The position numbers and the translations under genes are program-made. 64,000 bases of DNA, taken from the NCBI RefSeq assembly GCF_900141665.1, contig NZ_FQYI01000002.1:124001-188000 (forward strand). The letters are read 5' to 3'. Shown here piece after piece: positions 9,696-18,531 of the stretch (the stretch's first letter is position 1; each line of letters begins with the position of its first letter). The notes beneath the pieces are model-generated. The model saw only the letters and a program-made list of their open reading frames with translations, did no database searches and had not been told where the DNA came from. The stretch is from Cruoricaptor ignavus. Its GTDB lineage: Bacteria; Bacteroidota; Bacteroidia; Flavobacteriales; Weeksellaceae.

Positions 9696-11036
9696 ATGAT
9701 GTGGCTCCATAAAACCAAGACTTTGCTTGGATTTCTAACGCTCAGTAGTTCAGTCATTTATGCGCAGAAAGACAGCATTGAAAATCGCCAATTCGTAAAC
9801 GAAGAATTGCTGAAACGCATTGAGGAACTTGAAAACAAGCAGAATCCGAAGAAGACTTCAGTGGTTGATTTTTACGGTTTCATCCGCACGGATTTTTCCT
9901 ACGACAGCCGGCAGGTAGCCTACACGCGGGAATACTTGATGAACCTCTACCCTCTGGACGAAAAACTAGATGCCAATGGTGATGATATAAATGCCAGCGG
10001 CGGGAGCAATTTCCTCGCGATCGGCACCCGGCTCGGCGCAAGGGTGAGCGGTCCGGAAATCTGGGGTGCGAAATCATATGCATTGGCGGAGGCGGATTTT
10101 GTGGGGAATACGGAGATCAACCGCGCCTCGGGCGGCTCCGGCACCATCGGGATGCTGCGGCTGCGCCAGGCACATTTTACGCTTGCCTGGCAAAAAACTT
10201 CGCTGAATGTTGGGCAGTCGTGGTACCCGGCGGTGATTCCCGAAGTGATGCCAAGCGTCGCCGATTTTAATGCCGGCGTGATGTTCACGCCCTTCGGATG
10301 GGGCACGCAGATCCGTGTAAATCATCAGTTTAACACAAACATCACCGCGAGCATCACCGCCTACAAGGATCGGGAATTCCCGACGGCTACGGCTGGGGGC
10401 GCGTATACCAATTCAGCGAGTTTAAATTCTTCCATCCCGATTTTTAACGCTCAGATACAATTCAAAAATGAGCACATCATCACAGGAATCGGCGGTGAAT
10501 ATCAGTCGCTAAAACCCGTAACAGAATCCAACAATCTGAAAAGCAGCAACAAGGTAAATGCGGGTGCGGGATATGCTTACTTCCGGTATTCCGACAGTAA
10601 ATTTATAGGGAAATTTTACGGAATGCACGGCGGAAATCTTCACCATTATGTGATGAACAGCGGCTTTGGAGGATACCTTTCCGATGACGGGACGGAGGCT
10701 TACAAGCCAGTACGAACGACCTCCCTGTGGACAGATTTTTCAGCCGGCAACGCCAAGATCACTCCCGGAATATTTTTTGGATATACGAAAAACCACGGCG
10801 CCGGCGGCGACATCAGCAATCTTTATATGCGGGGTGGGGATGCAAGGCGAGTTCTTGACAATGTATGGCGGGCATCCGGCAGAGTGGAATTTAAACAAAA
10901 TAAATTTAATTTAGCGCCGGAAGTAGAATATACTGCTGCAAAGTGGGCAGATACCGACAGCAACGGCGCGGCTGGCGGCAACGGGAAGTCCGTAGGAAGC
11001 TTGAGAATACTCGCCAGAGCCATCTACTCATTTTAG
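9696..11036 (+). CDS. Outer-membrane porin, DcaP-like
   Basis: A 446-residue protein with a signal peptide ending SSSVIYAQ, a short predicted coiled segment (NEELLKRIEELENKQN), and then beta-strand-rich sequence starting VVDFYGFIRTDFSYDSRQ and ending in an aromatic residue (RILARAIYSF), as outer-membrane barrels do. The coiled N-terminus followed by a YGFI strand resembles DcaP-type trimeric porins. The substrate cannot be read from the sequence. It is transcribed away from the pyr operon and lies 20 bases upstream of the rel gene, so the two may be co-transcribed. Its GC content is visibly higher than in the nearby spacers. Confidence 0.7.
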   Translation: MMWLHKTKTLLGFLTLSSSVIYAQKDSIENRQFVNEELLKRIEELENKQNPKKTSVVDFYGFIRTDFSYDSRQVAYTREYLMNLYPLDEKLDANGDDINASGGSNFLAIGTRLGARVSGPEIWGAKSYALAEADFVGNTEINRASGGSGTIGMLRLRQAHFTLAWQKTSLNVGQSWYPAVIPEVMPSVADFNAGVMFTPFGWGTQIRVNHQFNTNITASITAYKDREFPTATAGGAYTNSASLNSSIPIFNAQIQFKNEHIITGIGGEYQSLKPVTESNNLKSSNKVNAGAGYAYFRYSDSKFIGKFYGMHGGNLHHYVMNSGFGGYLSDDGTEAYKPVRTTSLWTDFSAGNAKITPGIFFGYTKNHGAGGDISNLYMRGGDARRVLDNVWRASGRVEFKQNKFNLAPEVEYTAAKWADTDSNGAAGGNGKSVGSLRILARAIYSF

Positions 11037-11056
11037 CCAGAAGGAAAATATCAGAG

Positions 11057-13276
11057 ATGACAGAAATCGACATAGAAAAAGAAAACAAGGAGATAGCCGC
11101 CAGATATAAAGACCTGATTACCAATACCTACCGCGAGCTGAATGAGGAACACAACCGCCTGATCCGCAAGGCATTTGATGTGGCGCTGGATGCCCACAAG
11201 GAACAGCGGCGAAAGAGCGGGGAGCCCTACATCTACCACCCTATCGCGGTGGCGAAAATCGTGGCGGACGAGATCGGGCTCGGGGCTACATCCATAGCCT
11301 CTGCCCTGCTGCACGATGTAATAGAAGATTCTGAGTACACCTACGAAGACATCGAGAATATTTTTGGGAAAAAAATCGCGGATATAGTGCAAGGGCTTAC
11401 CAAAATTTCCGTGATTAACCAGCAGAATGTCTCTGCGCAATCAGAAAACTATAGGAAACTACTTTTTACACTTTCGGAAGATTTCAGGGTAATCCTTATC
11501 AAAATCGCAGACCGGCTACACAATATGCGGACGCTGGAAAGTATGCGCCCGGACAAGCAGAAGAAAATCGCCTCGGAAACGGTGTACATCTACGCTCCGC
11601 TGGCGCACCGCTTTGGTCTTTACAATATAAAATCCGAACTGGAGGACCTCTCACTGAAGTACAACAATCCCGAAGTTTACAATGACATCTGCCAGAAGCT
11701 GGAACTGGAGCAGGAGCAGCGGGAGCGGTATGTGCAGGAATTTACGACAGAAGTATCCCACAGGCTTGAGGAGGAAGGGCTGAATTTCAAGATAAAGGGA
11801 AGGGCAAAAGCTATCTCCTCAATCTATCGCAAAATGCTGAAACAGGGCGTAAGTTTCGAGGAAGTTTTTGATAATTATGCGATAAGGATTATTTATAAAT
11901 CCGACCAAAAAAATGAAAAATTCTTAGCCTGGAAAATCTACTCCATTATTACAGACATCTACCACAGCAATCCTGCGCGGATGCGCGACTGGATCTCCCA
12001 GCCGCGATCCACGGGATACGAAAGCCTCCACCTTACGGTGCTGGGGCCCGATAAAAAATGGATCGAGGTGCAGATCCGCTCTGAAAGGATGGATGATATT
12101 GCGGAGAAAGGCGTAGCGGCGCATTACAAATATAAGGAGGGCTACAACAAAAATCCCAACCAGGATATAGATGATAAGAACTTTGAGAAATGGCTGTCAG
12201 AAATAAGGGATGTTCTTGAAAATCAATCTATTACATCCACTTCAGAGCTTCTGGACAACATTAAGATGAACCTTTACTCCAAGGAGGTTTTCGTTTTTAC
12301 CCCAAAGGGAGAAATCAAAATTTTACCGAAAGGATCCACCGCGCTGGATTTCGCCTTCTCCGTTCATACCGACCTGGGAATGAAGTGTGTAGGCGCGAAA
12401 ATCAACGGGAAGCTGATGCCCATTTCCTATGTTCTGAAAAACGGTGAGCAGGTGGAAATCATCTCCTCCGCCAATCAGAAACCCAAGCAGGACTGGCTGG
12501 AGGTGGTGGGCACATCCAAAGCCAAAGCCAAGATAAAAGCCTACATGAATCACGAAAAAAGCAGGCTTTCCAGGGAGGGTAAGGATATTCTGCAGAGAAA
12601 GATGCGCTCTGCTAAGCTGAATTTTAATGAAGAAGAAATCAACGGGCTCCAGAGGTTTTTAGGATTGAAAAATTCTCAGGAATTGTTTTTAAAATTTGAA
12701 AATAATACATTCGACAGTGGTGATCTGAAACGCTATGCCGACAGTAAGAGCGGGCTGAACCGTTTCCTTTCAAGATTCCGAAAAAAGGAAATAAAAACCG
12801 ACGAGGAACATCTGGCGCCAAAAACAACATTGGATACCATAGTGTTCGGGAAGGATGAGGAAAAACTGAATTACAGCTTCGCGAAGTGCTGCAATGTGCT
12901 CCCCGGTGATAAGATTTTTGGATTTATTACCATTTCCGAAGGGATTAAGGTGCATAATGACAACTGCCCGAACGCGATTAATCTCCGCGCGCAGTACGAT
13001 TACCGCGTGATTCCCGCCAGGTGGGTGAATGCGGAGAGCTTTAAAAACCGCGTGAAAATAGAGGTGGAAGGTATTGACAGAATCGGCATCATTAGTGATA
13101 TTTCCGAAATCATTTCGAGAAGTATGAATATGGATATGAAAGGGATGACCATCAATTCGGACGACAGCATTTTTCTCGGCACCATCATACTTGAGGCAAA
13201 AAGTAAAGATCAGCTGGAAAACACGCTGCAGCAGCTGAAAAAAATCAAGGGTATTTCTAAAGTTAGAAGAATTTAA
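11057..13276 (+). CDS. rel: Bifunctional (p)ppGpp synthetase/hydrolase, RelA/SpoT family
   Basis: Makes and degrades the stringent-response alarmone. The start is set at the ATG at 11057 (MTEIDIEKENKEIAARY, 739 residues), since an upstream in-frame start would run into the porin gene. The hydrolase HD domain is intact (LLHDVIED near residue 85, then KIADRLHNMRTL). The synthetase domain has the GYESLHLTV signature and VQIRS. TGS (KEVFVFTPKGEIKILPKG) and a C-terminal ACT domain (VEGIDRIGIISDISEIIS) follow. Where typical bifunctional enzymes read RFKD the sequence has RMRD. As the only long Rel seen, it is taken to be bifunctional. Confidence 0.94.
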   Translation: MTEIDIEKENKEIAARYKDLITNTYRELNEEHNRLIRKAFDVALDAHKEQRRKSGEPYIYHPIAVAKIVADEIGLGATSIASALLHDVIEDSEYTYEDIENIFGKKIADIVQGLTKISVINQQNVSAQSENYRKLLFTLSEDFRVILIKIADRLHNMRTLESMRPDKQKKIASETVYIYAPLAHRFGLYNIKSELEDLSLKYNNPEVYNDICQKLELEQEQRERYVQEFTTEVSHRLEEEGLNFKIKGRAKAISSIYRKMLKQGVSFEEVFDNYAIRIIYKSDQKNEKFLAWKIYSIITDIYHSNPARMRDWISQPRSTGYESLHLTVLGPDKKWIEVQIRSERMDDIAEKGVAAHYKYKEGYNKNPNQDIDDKNFEKWLSEIRDVLENQSITSTSELLDNIKMNLYSKEVFVFTPKGEIKILPKGSTALDFAFSVHTDLGMKCVGAKINGKLMPISYVLKNGEQVEIISSANQKPKQDWLEVVGTSKAKAKIKAYMNHEKSRLSREGKDILQRKMRSAKLNFNEEEINGLQRFLGLKNSQELFLKFENNTFDSGDLKRYADSKSGLNRFLSRFRKKEIKTDEEHLAPKTTLDTIVFGKDEEKLNYSFAKCCNVLPGDKIFGFITISEGIKVHNDNCPNAINLRAQYDYRVIPARWVNAESFKNRVKIEVEGIDRIGIISDISEIISRSMNMDMKGMTINSDDSIFLGTIILEAKSKDQLENTLQQLKKIKGISKVRRI

Positions 13277-13290
13277 CTTAAATTTGAAGC

Positions 13291-14457
13291 ATGAATTTAA
13301 CCAAATATTTTACTAATTTCCTTAAAAGCTCCCAGGCAGGCGGCATATTATTGATGATCTGCGTGGCCGTCTCGATGCTCATTGCAAACTCACAATTTGC
13401 TGAACCGTTCCAAAACCTGATAGATACAGAAATTGGGTCCGAGGCACTGCATTTGAGATACCCTCTGTCAGTCTGGATCAATGACGGGCTGATGGCGATA
13501 TTCTTCCTGCTGGTAGGTCTGGAAATAAAGCGGGAATTTTTAGAAGGCGAGCTTTCCTCGTTCAAGAGTGCCTCGCTTCCAGTTTTTGCTGCGGTGGGCG
13601 GGATAATAGTCCCGGCATTAATATATTTCGCACTAAACCACGGCACTGAATATGCCTCGGGCTGGGCAATACCGATGGCTACGGACATCGCCTTCTCCCT
13701 TGCGGTGATTTCCATGCTCGGCAGCCGTGTGCCGCCGGCGGTGAAGATTTTCCTTGCCGCACTCGCCATTGTGGATGATTTGGGCGCTATACTTGTGATC
13801 GCGCTCTTCTACTCCGACAGCCTAGAATGGACATATCTTCTTATAGCCTTCGGAATCGTGCTTCTCCTTGCGGTTCTGAACTATTTTAAAGTGAAAAACC
13901 TGGCGCTGTATCTTATACCGGGTGCCTTTCTTTGGTATTTTATGCACCACTCCGGCATCCACGCCACCATTGCGGGTGTGCTGCTCGCATTTACCATCCC
14001 AACAAATGAATCTGATACGGTAACCTCCCCTCTGGAAAAACTGGAGCACGCACTGGGGAAACCTGTTAATTTCTTCATAATGCCGGTTTTTGCCCTTGCT
14101 AATACCAATATTACTCTTCAGCCAGAGATGGTGGAAGCGCTCTTCACCCGTTTTGGTCTCGGGATACTTCTCGGCCTGTGCGTGGGTAAGGTTTTAGGGA
14201 TAAATCTATTCTCTTGGCTTGCTATTAAACTGAAAATCAGCGATATGCCTGCGGATAGTTCCTGGAAGGATATGATTGGCGCGGGGATGCTCGCCGGGAT
14301 TGGCTTTACGATGTCGATCTTCATCGCTCTACTCTCCTTCAGCGAGCCCCTTTATCAGGAAGAGGCGAAGTTTACCGTTTTGCTGGCATCAATCCTTTCC
14401 GGTATTATCGGTTTCCTCATCCTGCGCTCCGGGACGGGAGCTAGGGCTCGGGAGTAG
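13291..14457 (+). CDS. nhaA: Na+/H+ antiporter NhaA
   Basis: Inner-membrane antiporter that exports Na+ in exchange for protons. The 388 residues comprise about a dozen hydrophobic helices. The two adjacent aspartates of the ion site are in ALAIVDDLGAI, and the helix IV region reads MATDIAFSLAVISMLG. NDGLMAIFFLLVGLEIKRE is a strong family signature. It follows rel by 14 bases and probably shares its transcript. The 3' end overlaps the convergent YihY-family gene by 17 bases. Confidence 0.96.
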   Translation: MNLTKYFTNFLKSSQAGGILLMICVAVSMLIANSQFAEPFQNLIDTEIGSEALHLRYPLSVWINDGLMAIFFLLVGLEIKREFLEGELSSFKSASLPVFAAVGGIIVPALIYFALNHGTEYASGWAIPMATDIAFSLAVISMLGSRVPPAVKIFLAALAIVDDLGAILVIALFYSDSLEWTYLLIAFGIVLLLAVLNYFKVKNLALYLIPGAFLWYFMHHSGIHATIAGVLLAFTIPTNESDTVTSPLEKLEHALGKPVNFFIMPVFALANTNITLQPEMVEALFTRFGLGILLGLCVGKVLGINLFSWLAIKLKISDMPADSSWKDMIGAGMLAGIGFTMSIFIALLSFSEPLYQEEAKFTVLLASILSGIIGFLILRSGTGARARE

Positions 14458-15370
14458 CAGGATCGGAATGCTCGATTTTTACCTTAGTGTTCTTCATCTT
14501 CCGTACGGAAAGGTTCAGCTCGTTTCCGAGGAGAATGATAATGATGTTTAAATTTACCCAGACCATCAGCGCTATCATAGTCCCGATGGAGCCGTAGAGT
14601 ACATTGTAGCGTGCGAAATTTTTGAGAAAAATTGCGAAAAGATAAGTTACAAGCATAAAGAGAACCGTGGTGAGAAGCGCCCCTGGCAATGCGTGTACCC
14701 AGCGATGGATCCTCTCCGTCCCAAGCCAGTAAAAACCTGATAGCAGAAGGAAGTAAAACAGGGGGAAGGATACAAAGCTTATGATCGCTGTTAGGTTTTC
14801 TGCAATCCACGAAAGATTTTTTTCCGAATTTAGCAGTTTTGTAACCACCTCAGCATAATAAATCCCGAGAATCGAAAGAATTAAAGCAGCAATAAATAAG
14901 CTGGTAATAAGCAGGGACACAGAGTAGTCCTTTATGAAGGAACGCCTTACTCGGTTATGATTAAAGCCGTCAACCAGCTGGTGCGTCCCGTTCGTCGCGA
15001 AGATAAGGGAGAACAAAACGGTAAGCGGGCTTAGGTTTTCTATATTCGGGATGAAAGTTTCCACAATGTAGCTGCGCACCTGTCCATACACATTTTCTGG
15101 GAGAATATTGCTGAGCAAAACCGTGAGGATATATTCCTGAAGTTCCTCATAATGAGGAAGATAGGGCAAAAGAGAGAGAAGAAATAAAATCAGCGGAAAA
15201 AGGCTCATAAAAAAAGCCCAGGAAATCCCGGCTGCCATCTTGCCAATTTTAATATCTGAAATCCCGCCGCTATAAATTCTGAAAAACTCTGCGAATGAAA
15301 TACCGAAGGCGGGCACAGGTGTACTTTCCAAGAATTCTTTTGTTTTCGAAATAAATTGAGGAGTTTTCAA
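14441..15370 (-). CDS. YihY/BrkB-type inner-membrane protein
   Basis: A 309-residue protein with about six membrane helices and the family signature KMAAGISWAFFMSLFPLILFLLSLLPYL near residues 43-70 (quoted here in parts: AAGISWAFFMSLFP, then LILFLLSLLPYL). Members were once annotated as ribonuclease BN; the true function is unsettled. The only possible start that keeps the conserved N-terminus is TTG at 15370 (MKTPQFISK), since the next Met is at residue 44. A minus-strand TATCTTTG 23 bases upstream supports a short leader. It converges on nhaA with a 17-base overlap. Confidence 0.82.
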   Translation of the reverse strand: MKTPQFISKTKEFLESTPVPAFGISFAEFFRIYSGGISDIKIGKMAAGISWAFFMSLFPLILFLLSLLPYLPHYEELQEYILTVLLSNILPENVYGQVRSYIVETFIPNIENLSPLTVLFSLIFATNGTHQLVDGFNHNRVRRSFIKDYSVSLLITSLFIAALILSILGIYYAEVVTKLLNSEKNLSWIAENLTAIISFVSFPLFYFLLLSGFYWLGTERIHRWVHALPGALLTTVLFMLVTYLFAIFLKNFARYNVLYGSIGTMIALMVWVNLNIIIILLGNELNLSVRKMKNTKVKIEHSDPATPEP

Positions 15371-15380
15371 TCCTGAAGTA

Positions 15381-15388
15381 TAATTTTG
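15381..15388 (+). promoter_or_regulatory. -7 element for rlmH
   Basis: TAATTTTG, an exact TAnnTTTG, 17 bases before the rlmH ATG. It is only 4 bases from the oppositely directed element at 15393-15400. Confidence 0.6.
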
Positions 15389-15392
15389 CGGC

Positions 15393-15400
15393 CAAAGATA
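15393..15400 (-). promoter_or_regulatory. -7 element for the YihY-family gene
   Basis: TATCTTTG on the minus strand, an exact TAnnTTTG, 22 bases before the TTG start at 15370. The two promoters face away from each other and overlap, so the polymerases would compete. Confidence 0.6.
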
Positions 15401-15405
15401 CTAAA

Positions 15406-15879
15406 ATGCGCATCAAACTTCTGTGCGTGGGCAAAACTGATGACCCACGCCTCCGGGAATTGATAACATACTACACAGCCCGCCTGCCGCGCCATTGGAA
15501 TTTTGAACTCACGGAAATTCCCGATGTGAAAAATGCGGGTCATCTTTCTGTCGAAAATTTGAAAAAGGAAGAAGCAAAACTTTTCCTGCAACATATTGAT
15601 TCAGCGGACTTTACGATCTTGCTTGATGAAAAGGGCAAGCAATACACAAGCCGAGAATTTTCACAGAAGATTTTATCGTGGCAGAATACTTCTTTGAAAA
15701 AAGTCAACTTTCTGATTGGCGGTGCCTACGGTTTCTCAGACGAAATTTATGCTATGGCAGCTGAAAAATTGTCGCTCTCAAAAATGACCTTCACGCATCA
15801 GATGATACGGCTCTTTTTTGTGGAGCAGCTATACCGAGCCGATCAAATTTTGCGAGGCAAGCCCTATCACAATGATTGA
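15406..15879 (+). CDS. rlmH: 23S rRNA pseudouridine-1915 N3-methyltransferase RlmH
   Basis: SPOUT-class methyltransferase that modifies pseudouridine 1915 in helix 69 of 23S rRNA. The 157 residues match the family length. FTILLDEKGKQYTSREFS and the SAM-knot sequence FLIGGAYGFSDEIY are diagnostic, as is the C-terminal FTHQMIRLFFVEQLYRA followed by ILRGKPYHND. Complete. It is the last gene before the tRNA-Arg gene and the restriction island. Confidence 0.96.
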   Translation: MRIKLLCVGKTDDPRLRELITYYTARLPRHWNFELTEIPDVKNAGHLSVENLKKEEAKLFLQHIDSADFTILLDEKGKQYTSREFSQKILSWQNTSLKKVNFLIGGAYGFSDEIYAMAAEKLSLSKMTFTHQMIRLFFVEQLYRADQILRGKPYHND

Positions 15880-15912
15880 ATTCCGCGGAATTTCTTAATT
15901 TTGCAAACGCAA

Positions 15913-15984
15913 GGCCTCATAGTTCAACGGATAGAATAGAAGTTTCCTAAACTTTAGATCCAAGTTCGATTCTTGGTGAGGCTA
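15913..15984 (+). tRNA. tRNA-Arg (anticodon CCT)
   Basis: Folds as a full cloverleaf: acceptor GGCCTCA / TGAGGCT, D-stem GTTC / GAAT, anticodon stem GAAGT / ACTTT around the loop TTCCTAA (anticodon CCT at 15946-15948), T-stem CCAAG / CTTGG around TTCGATT, discriminator A at 15984. CCA is not encoded. It reads AGG codons. The 3' end (from TTCGATTCTTGG) is repeated in degenerate form at 22238-22262, so the gene looks like the integration site of the following island. Confidence 0.92.
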
Positions 15985-15996
15985 CAAACTCGCAAC

Positions 15997-16026
15997 AAGA
16001 CGCTACCAAACAATAGCGTCTTTTTT
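15997..16026 (+). terminator. Terminator after tRNA-Arg
   Basis: AAGACGCTA and TAGCGTCTT form a 9-bp stem with an 8-base loop, followed by TTTTATT. It closes the rlmH/tRNA side. Beyond it, 16027-16135 is AT-rich and holds a run of 11 T (16103-16113) and no gene. Confidence 0.85.
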
Positions 16027-16135
16027 ATTACAATCCCTTTATTCATAAAGAAAATAAAAAAATAGAAAATAAAAAAGAATATATTAAGTCGAAAAATTTT
16101 GATTTTTTTTTTTGAACTAGCTTCTTTAGGAGCAA

Positions 16136-16228
16136 TGAGGCGAAGGCTGGAGCGAACGCACCGTAGATGGCATTCTAAGCAAACTTGTACCGGATTATTT
16201 GGAGAAGCCCAAGGATGGATTTTTATAG
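16136..16228 (+). pseudogene. Possible C-terminal remnant of an unknown gene
   Basis: After a stop at 16135 a frame stays open for about 30 codons and ends at TAG (16226-16228). It has no start codon. It reads GEGWSERTVDGILSKLV and then PDYLEKPKDGFL, which looks more like real protein than spacer and is richer in GC than the surrounding AT tract. It lies just inside the island next to the tRNA, where decayed ends are expected. I do not recognise the parent family. Confidence 0.3.
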
Positions 16229-16234
16229 GAAACT

Positions 16235-16522
16235 ATGAAAAAATATAAGGCAAAATTATTATCTTTGGAAATTTCGGAATTATTTTCATTGGGTATGCAG
16301 CTTTTTAGAGAAGTTGAAGAAAAATTTACCTTTTACAAATGTCTTGTTGAAGGAAAAAAAATTATTACTGAAGGCACTGTTAGCATTATTAATCCAAGCA
16401 ATAACTATGCAGAATTGGAATCCACCACTATCGTTGCTCCCGAATCAGATGATTTACAAGATATTTCATTGCTAATTACAGTTAGTAAAAGAAACCACGG
16501 TAATTACAAAGACAGGTTCTGA
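16235..16522 (+). CDS. Small hypothetical protein upstream of mod
   Basis: A 95-residue frame starting MKKYKAKLLSLEISELF. It is not recognised. The sequence alternates charged and hydrophobic residues, and part of it reads like a small beta-rich domain (FYKCLVEGKKIITEGTVSI). The end (SKRNHGNYKDRF) could be a truncated or frameshifted tail. AT-rich like the rest of the island. It lies 66 bases before mod in the same direction and may be a passenger of the island. It could also be an unrelated decayed gene. Confidence 0.45.
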   Translation: MKKYKAKLLSLEISELFSLGMQLFREVEEKFTFYKCLVEGKKIITEGTVSIINPSNNYAELESTTIVAPESDDLQDISLLITVSKRNHGNYKDRF

Positions 16523-16588
16523 TATTGTACCATGGAGCCGCAAAAAAGGACTAATTTCAATTTTTAACAAATTTTCAAGTTTGAATTT

Positions 16589-18529
16589 ATGATACAGGAC
16601 ATACTCGCTAACAACGACAATATACATAGCAACGACAAGCAGATGGCGATGCTGAAAGAGCATTTCCCAGCCTGTTTCTCCAAAGACGGTGCGTTTGATA
16701 TAGAACGCTTTAAGGAAGAAATAAAGGATAAAACCGACATCACCGCCGAAGGCTACGAACTGAAATTTCTGGGAAAATCCTACGCCAAACTGTTAGCATC
16801 TACAGAAACTACCACCGTAATAGTACCGGATGAGGAACACAACCAAAAGCCCGAAAACAAAAACAGCGAAAACATCTACATCAGCGGGGATAATCTTGAC
16901 GGGCTGAAACACCTGCTGCACTCTTACCAGAAGAAGATAAAATGCATCTATATAGACCCGCCTTACAATACCGGTTCGGATGGTTTTGTGTACAACGATT
17001 CTTTTAACTACACCTCGGAGGAACTGCAGGAAAAACTGAGCATTGGCGAAAAAGAAGCCCAGCGCATTCTGGACCTTACCAAGAGAGGTTCTGCCTCGCA
17101 CTCTGCATGGCTCATGTTTATGTACCCGCGTTTGCTTTTGGCAAGGGATTTAATGACGGACGACGGCGTTATTTTTATTTCCATTGATGATAACGAACAG
17201 GCCAACCTGAAACTGCTTTGCGATGATATTTTTGGGGAGGAGAATTTTATAGCAACTTATAAGTGGAATAAAACTTCCACGCCTCCCGCACTTTCAGATA
17301 AGGTTAGAGGAAAATATGAATATATTTTATGTTTTGAAAAAAAACGAAATTCAATAAAGTATTCAGGCGGTATTATTGAAGGCGGTGATATGCCATTATT
17401 AAATGAGGGAAACCCTATAAAAGAAATAAAATTTAATAAAGATGCGGTGATATTTAAAATTGATGGAAGGTTTCAAAAAGGGAAATATGATCGTGTTATA
17501 TTAAAAAATGATATAATAATTAAAAATGGCAAATCAGATGTTGATATAGTTTTAGAAGGTCCTTTTAAATGGTCGCAAGAAACTGTTATTAATGAAACAA
17601 ATGAAGGAACAATATTTTTTATAAAGACAAATAAATTTGCAATTAGATATGCGAGAGAAGGAGAAAGGATAAAAAGACCTTCTGATGTAATTTCTAAAGT
17701 TGAATGCGAAGTTGGTACTAATGAAGATGGTGCGAAGGAATTGAATATCCTATTTAATGAAAGAATATTTGAGTATCCAAAAACAATTTCACTCATTAGT
17801 TATCTTATTAACTTTAATGCTATTACGTCAAGCGATAATATTGTTCTTGATTTTTTCTCTGGCTCCGCTTCAACAGCCCACGCTGTTTTAAAGCTAAATG
17901 CGGAGGATGGGGGTAACAGAAAATTTATCGCCGTGCAATTGCCGGAAGTGTTAAACGACAGAGATGATTCTCAAAAGAATGCTTATAATTTCCTAAAAGA
18001 AAACAAATACCCAACAACATTAGACTATATCGGCATTGAAAGAATAAAACGGGCAGCGGCTAAAATAAAAGAAGAAAATCCGGACAAAGCATTGGATTTA
18101 GGTTTCAAGCATTTCACTCTACAAGAGCCTGAGCAGAATACCCTGGATAAACTGGAGCGTTTTGATAAGTCTGCACTAATTGCAGATACCACCGTGCTGG
18201 ATGATTTTGGCGCAGAAACAGTACTGGCCACCTGGCTAAATGATGACGGCTACGGTCTTACGGCTACTGCTGAAGAAACAGATCTGGCAGGCTACAAAGC
18301 CTATTACAAAGACAAGCACCTGTACTTCATCTATCCGGGCTTTACGCAGGAAGCCTTGCAGGCACTCATCACCAGGTTTGATACAGACGGCAGTTTCAAC
18401 CCAGAAAACATTGTGCTGTTTGGCTACAGTTTCCCGGATTGGTCGGTAAACGAAATGCTGGAGAAAAATCTAAAAATACTGAACGATTCGGAGAAGAATC
18501 TGAAGATTAATTACGCAGTAAGATATTAG
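16589..18529 (+). CDS. mod: Type III restriction-modification system, DNA adenine methyltransferase (Mod)
   Basis: Modifies one strand of a short asymmetric site (N6-adenine) and provides sequence specificity for the restriction complex. The 646 residues have the beta-class order: catalytic DPPYNTGSDGF (from residue 123) before the SAM motif VLDFFSGSASTAHAVLKL (about residue 418). The stretch between, roughly residues 225-415, is the target recognition domain. It is much richer in A/T (genomic 17240-17850) than the two ends, which suggests that domain was exchanged by recombination. The res gene follows after two bases. No simple-sequence repeat that could cause phase variation was seen in the frame. 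Confidence 0.95.
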   Translation: MIQDILANNDNIHSNDKQMAMLKEHFPACFSKDGAFDIERFKEEIKDKTDITAEGYELKFLGKSYAKLLASTETTTVIVPDEEHNQKPENKNSENIYISGDNLDGLKHLLHSYQKKIKCIYIDPPYNTGSDGFVYNDSFNYTSEELQEKLSIGEKEAQRILDLTKRGSASHSAWLMFMYPRLLLARDLMTDDGVIFISIDDNEQANLKLLCDDIFGEENFIATYKWNKTSTPPALSDKVRGKYEYILCFEKKRNSIKYSGGIIEGGDMPLLNEGNPIKEIKFNKDAVIFKIDGRFQKGKYDRVILKNDIIIKNGKSDVDIVLEGPFKWSQETVINETNEGTIFFIKTNKFAIRYAREGERIKRPSDVISKVECEVGTNEDGAKELNILFNERIFEYPKTISLISYLINFNAITSSDNIVLDFFSGSASTAHAVLKLNAEDGGNRKFIAVQLPEVLNDRDDSQKNAYNFLKENKYPTTLDYIGIERIKRAAAKIKEENPDKALDLGFKHFTLQEPEQNTLDKLERFDKSALIADTTVLDDFGAETVLATWLNDDGYGLTATAEETDLAGYKAYYKDKHLYFIYPGFTQEALQALITRFDTDGSFNPENIVLFGYSFPDWSVNEMLEKNLKILNDSEKNLKINYAVRY

Positions 18530-18531
18530 TT

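Noticed and set aside
10943-11056. Longer N-terminus for the Rel protein
   Set aside because: The extra 38 residues are arginine-rich, overlap the porin gene in another frame, and precede a good start at 11057 that fits the family.
13279-13286. TAAATTTG just before nhaA as a promoter
   Set aside because: Only 4 bases separate it from the nhaA ATG, which would put transcription start at or past the start codon; chance match in an AT-rich spacer is more likely, and nhaA can be read from the rel transcript.
16103-16113. Run of 11 T as a phase-variation switch for the restriction system
   Set aside because: It lies outside any gene and far from a recognisable mod promoter; mod itself contains no long simple repeat.
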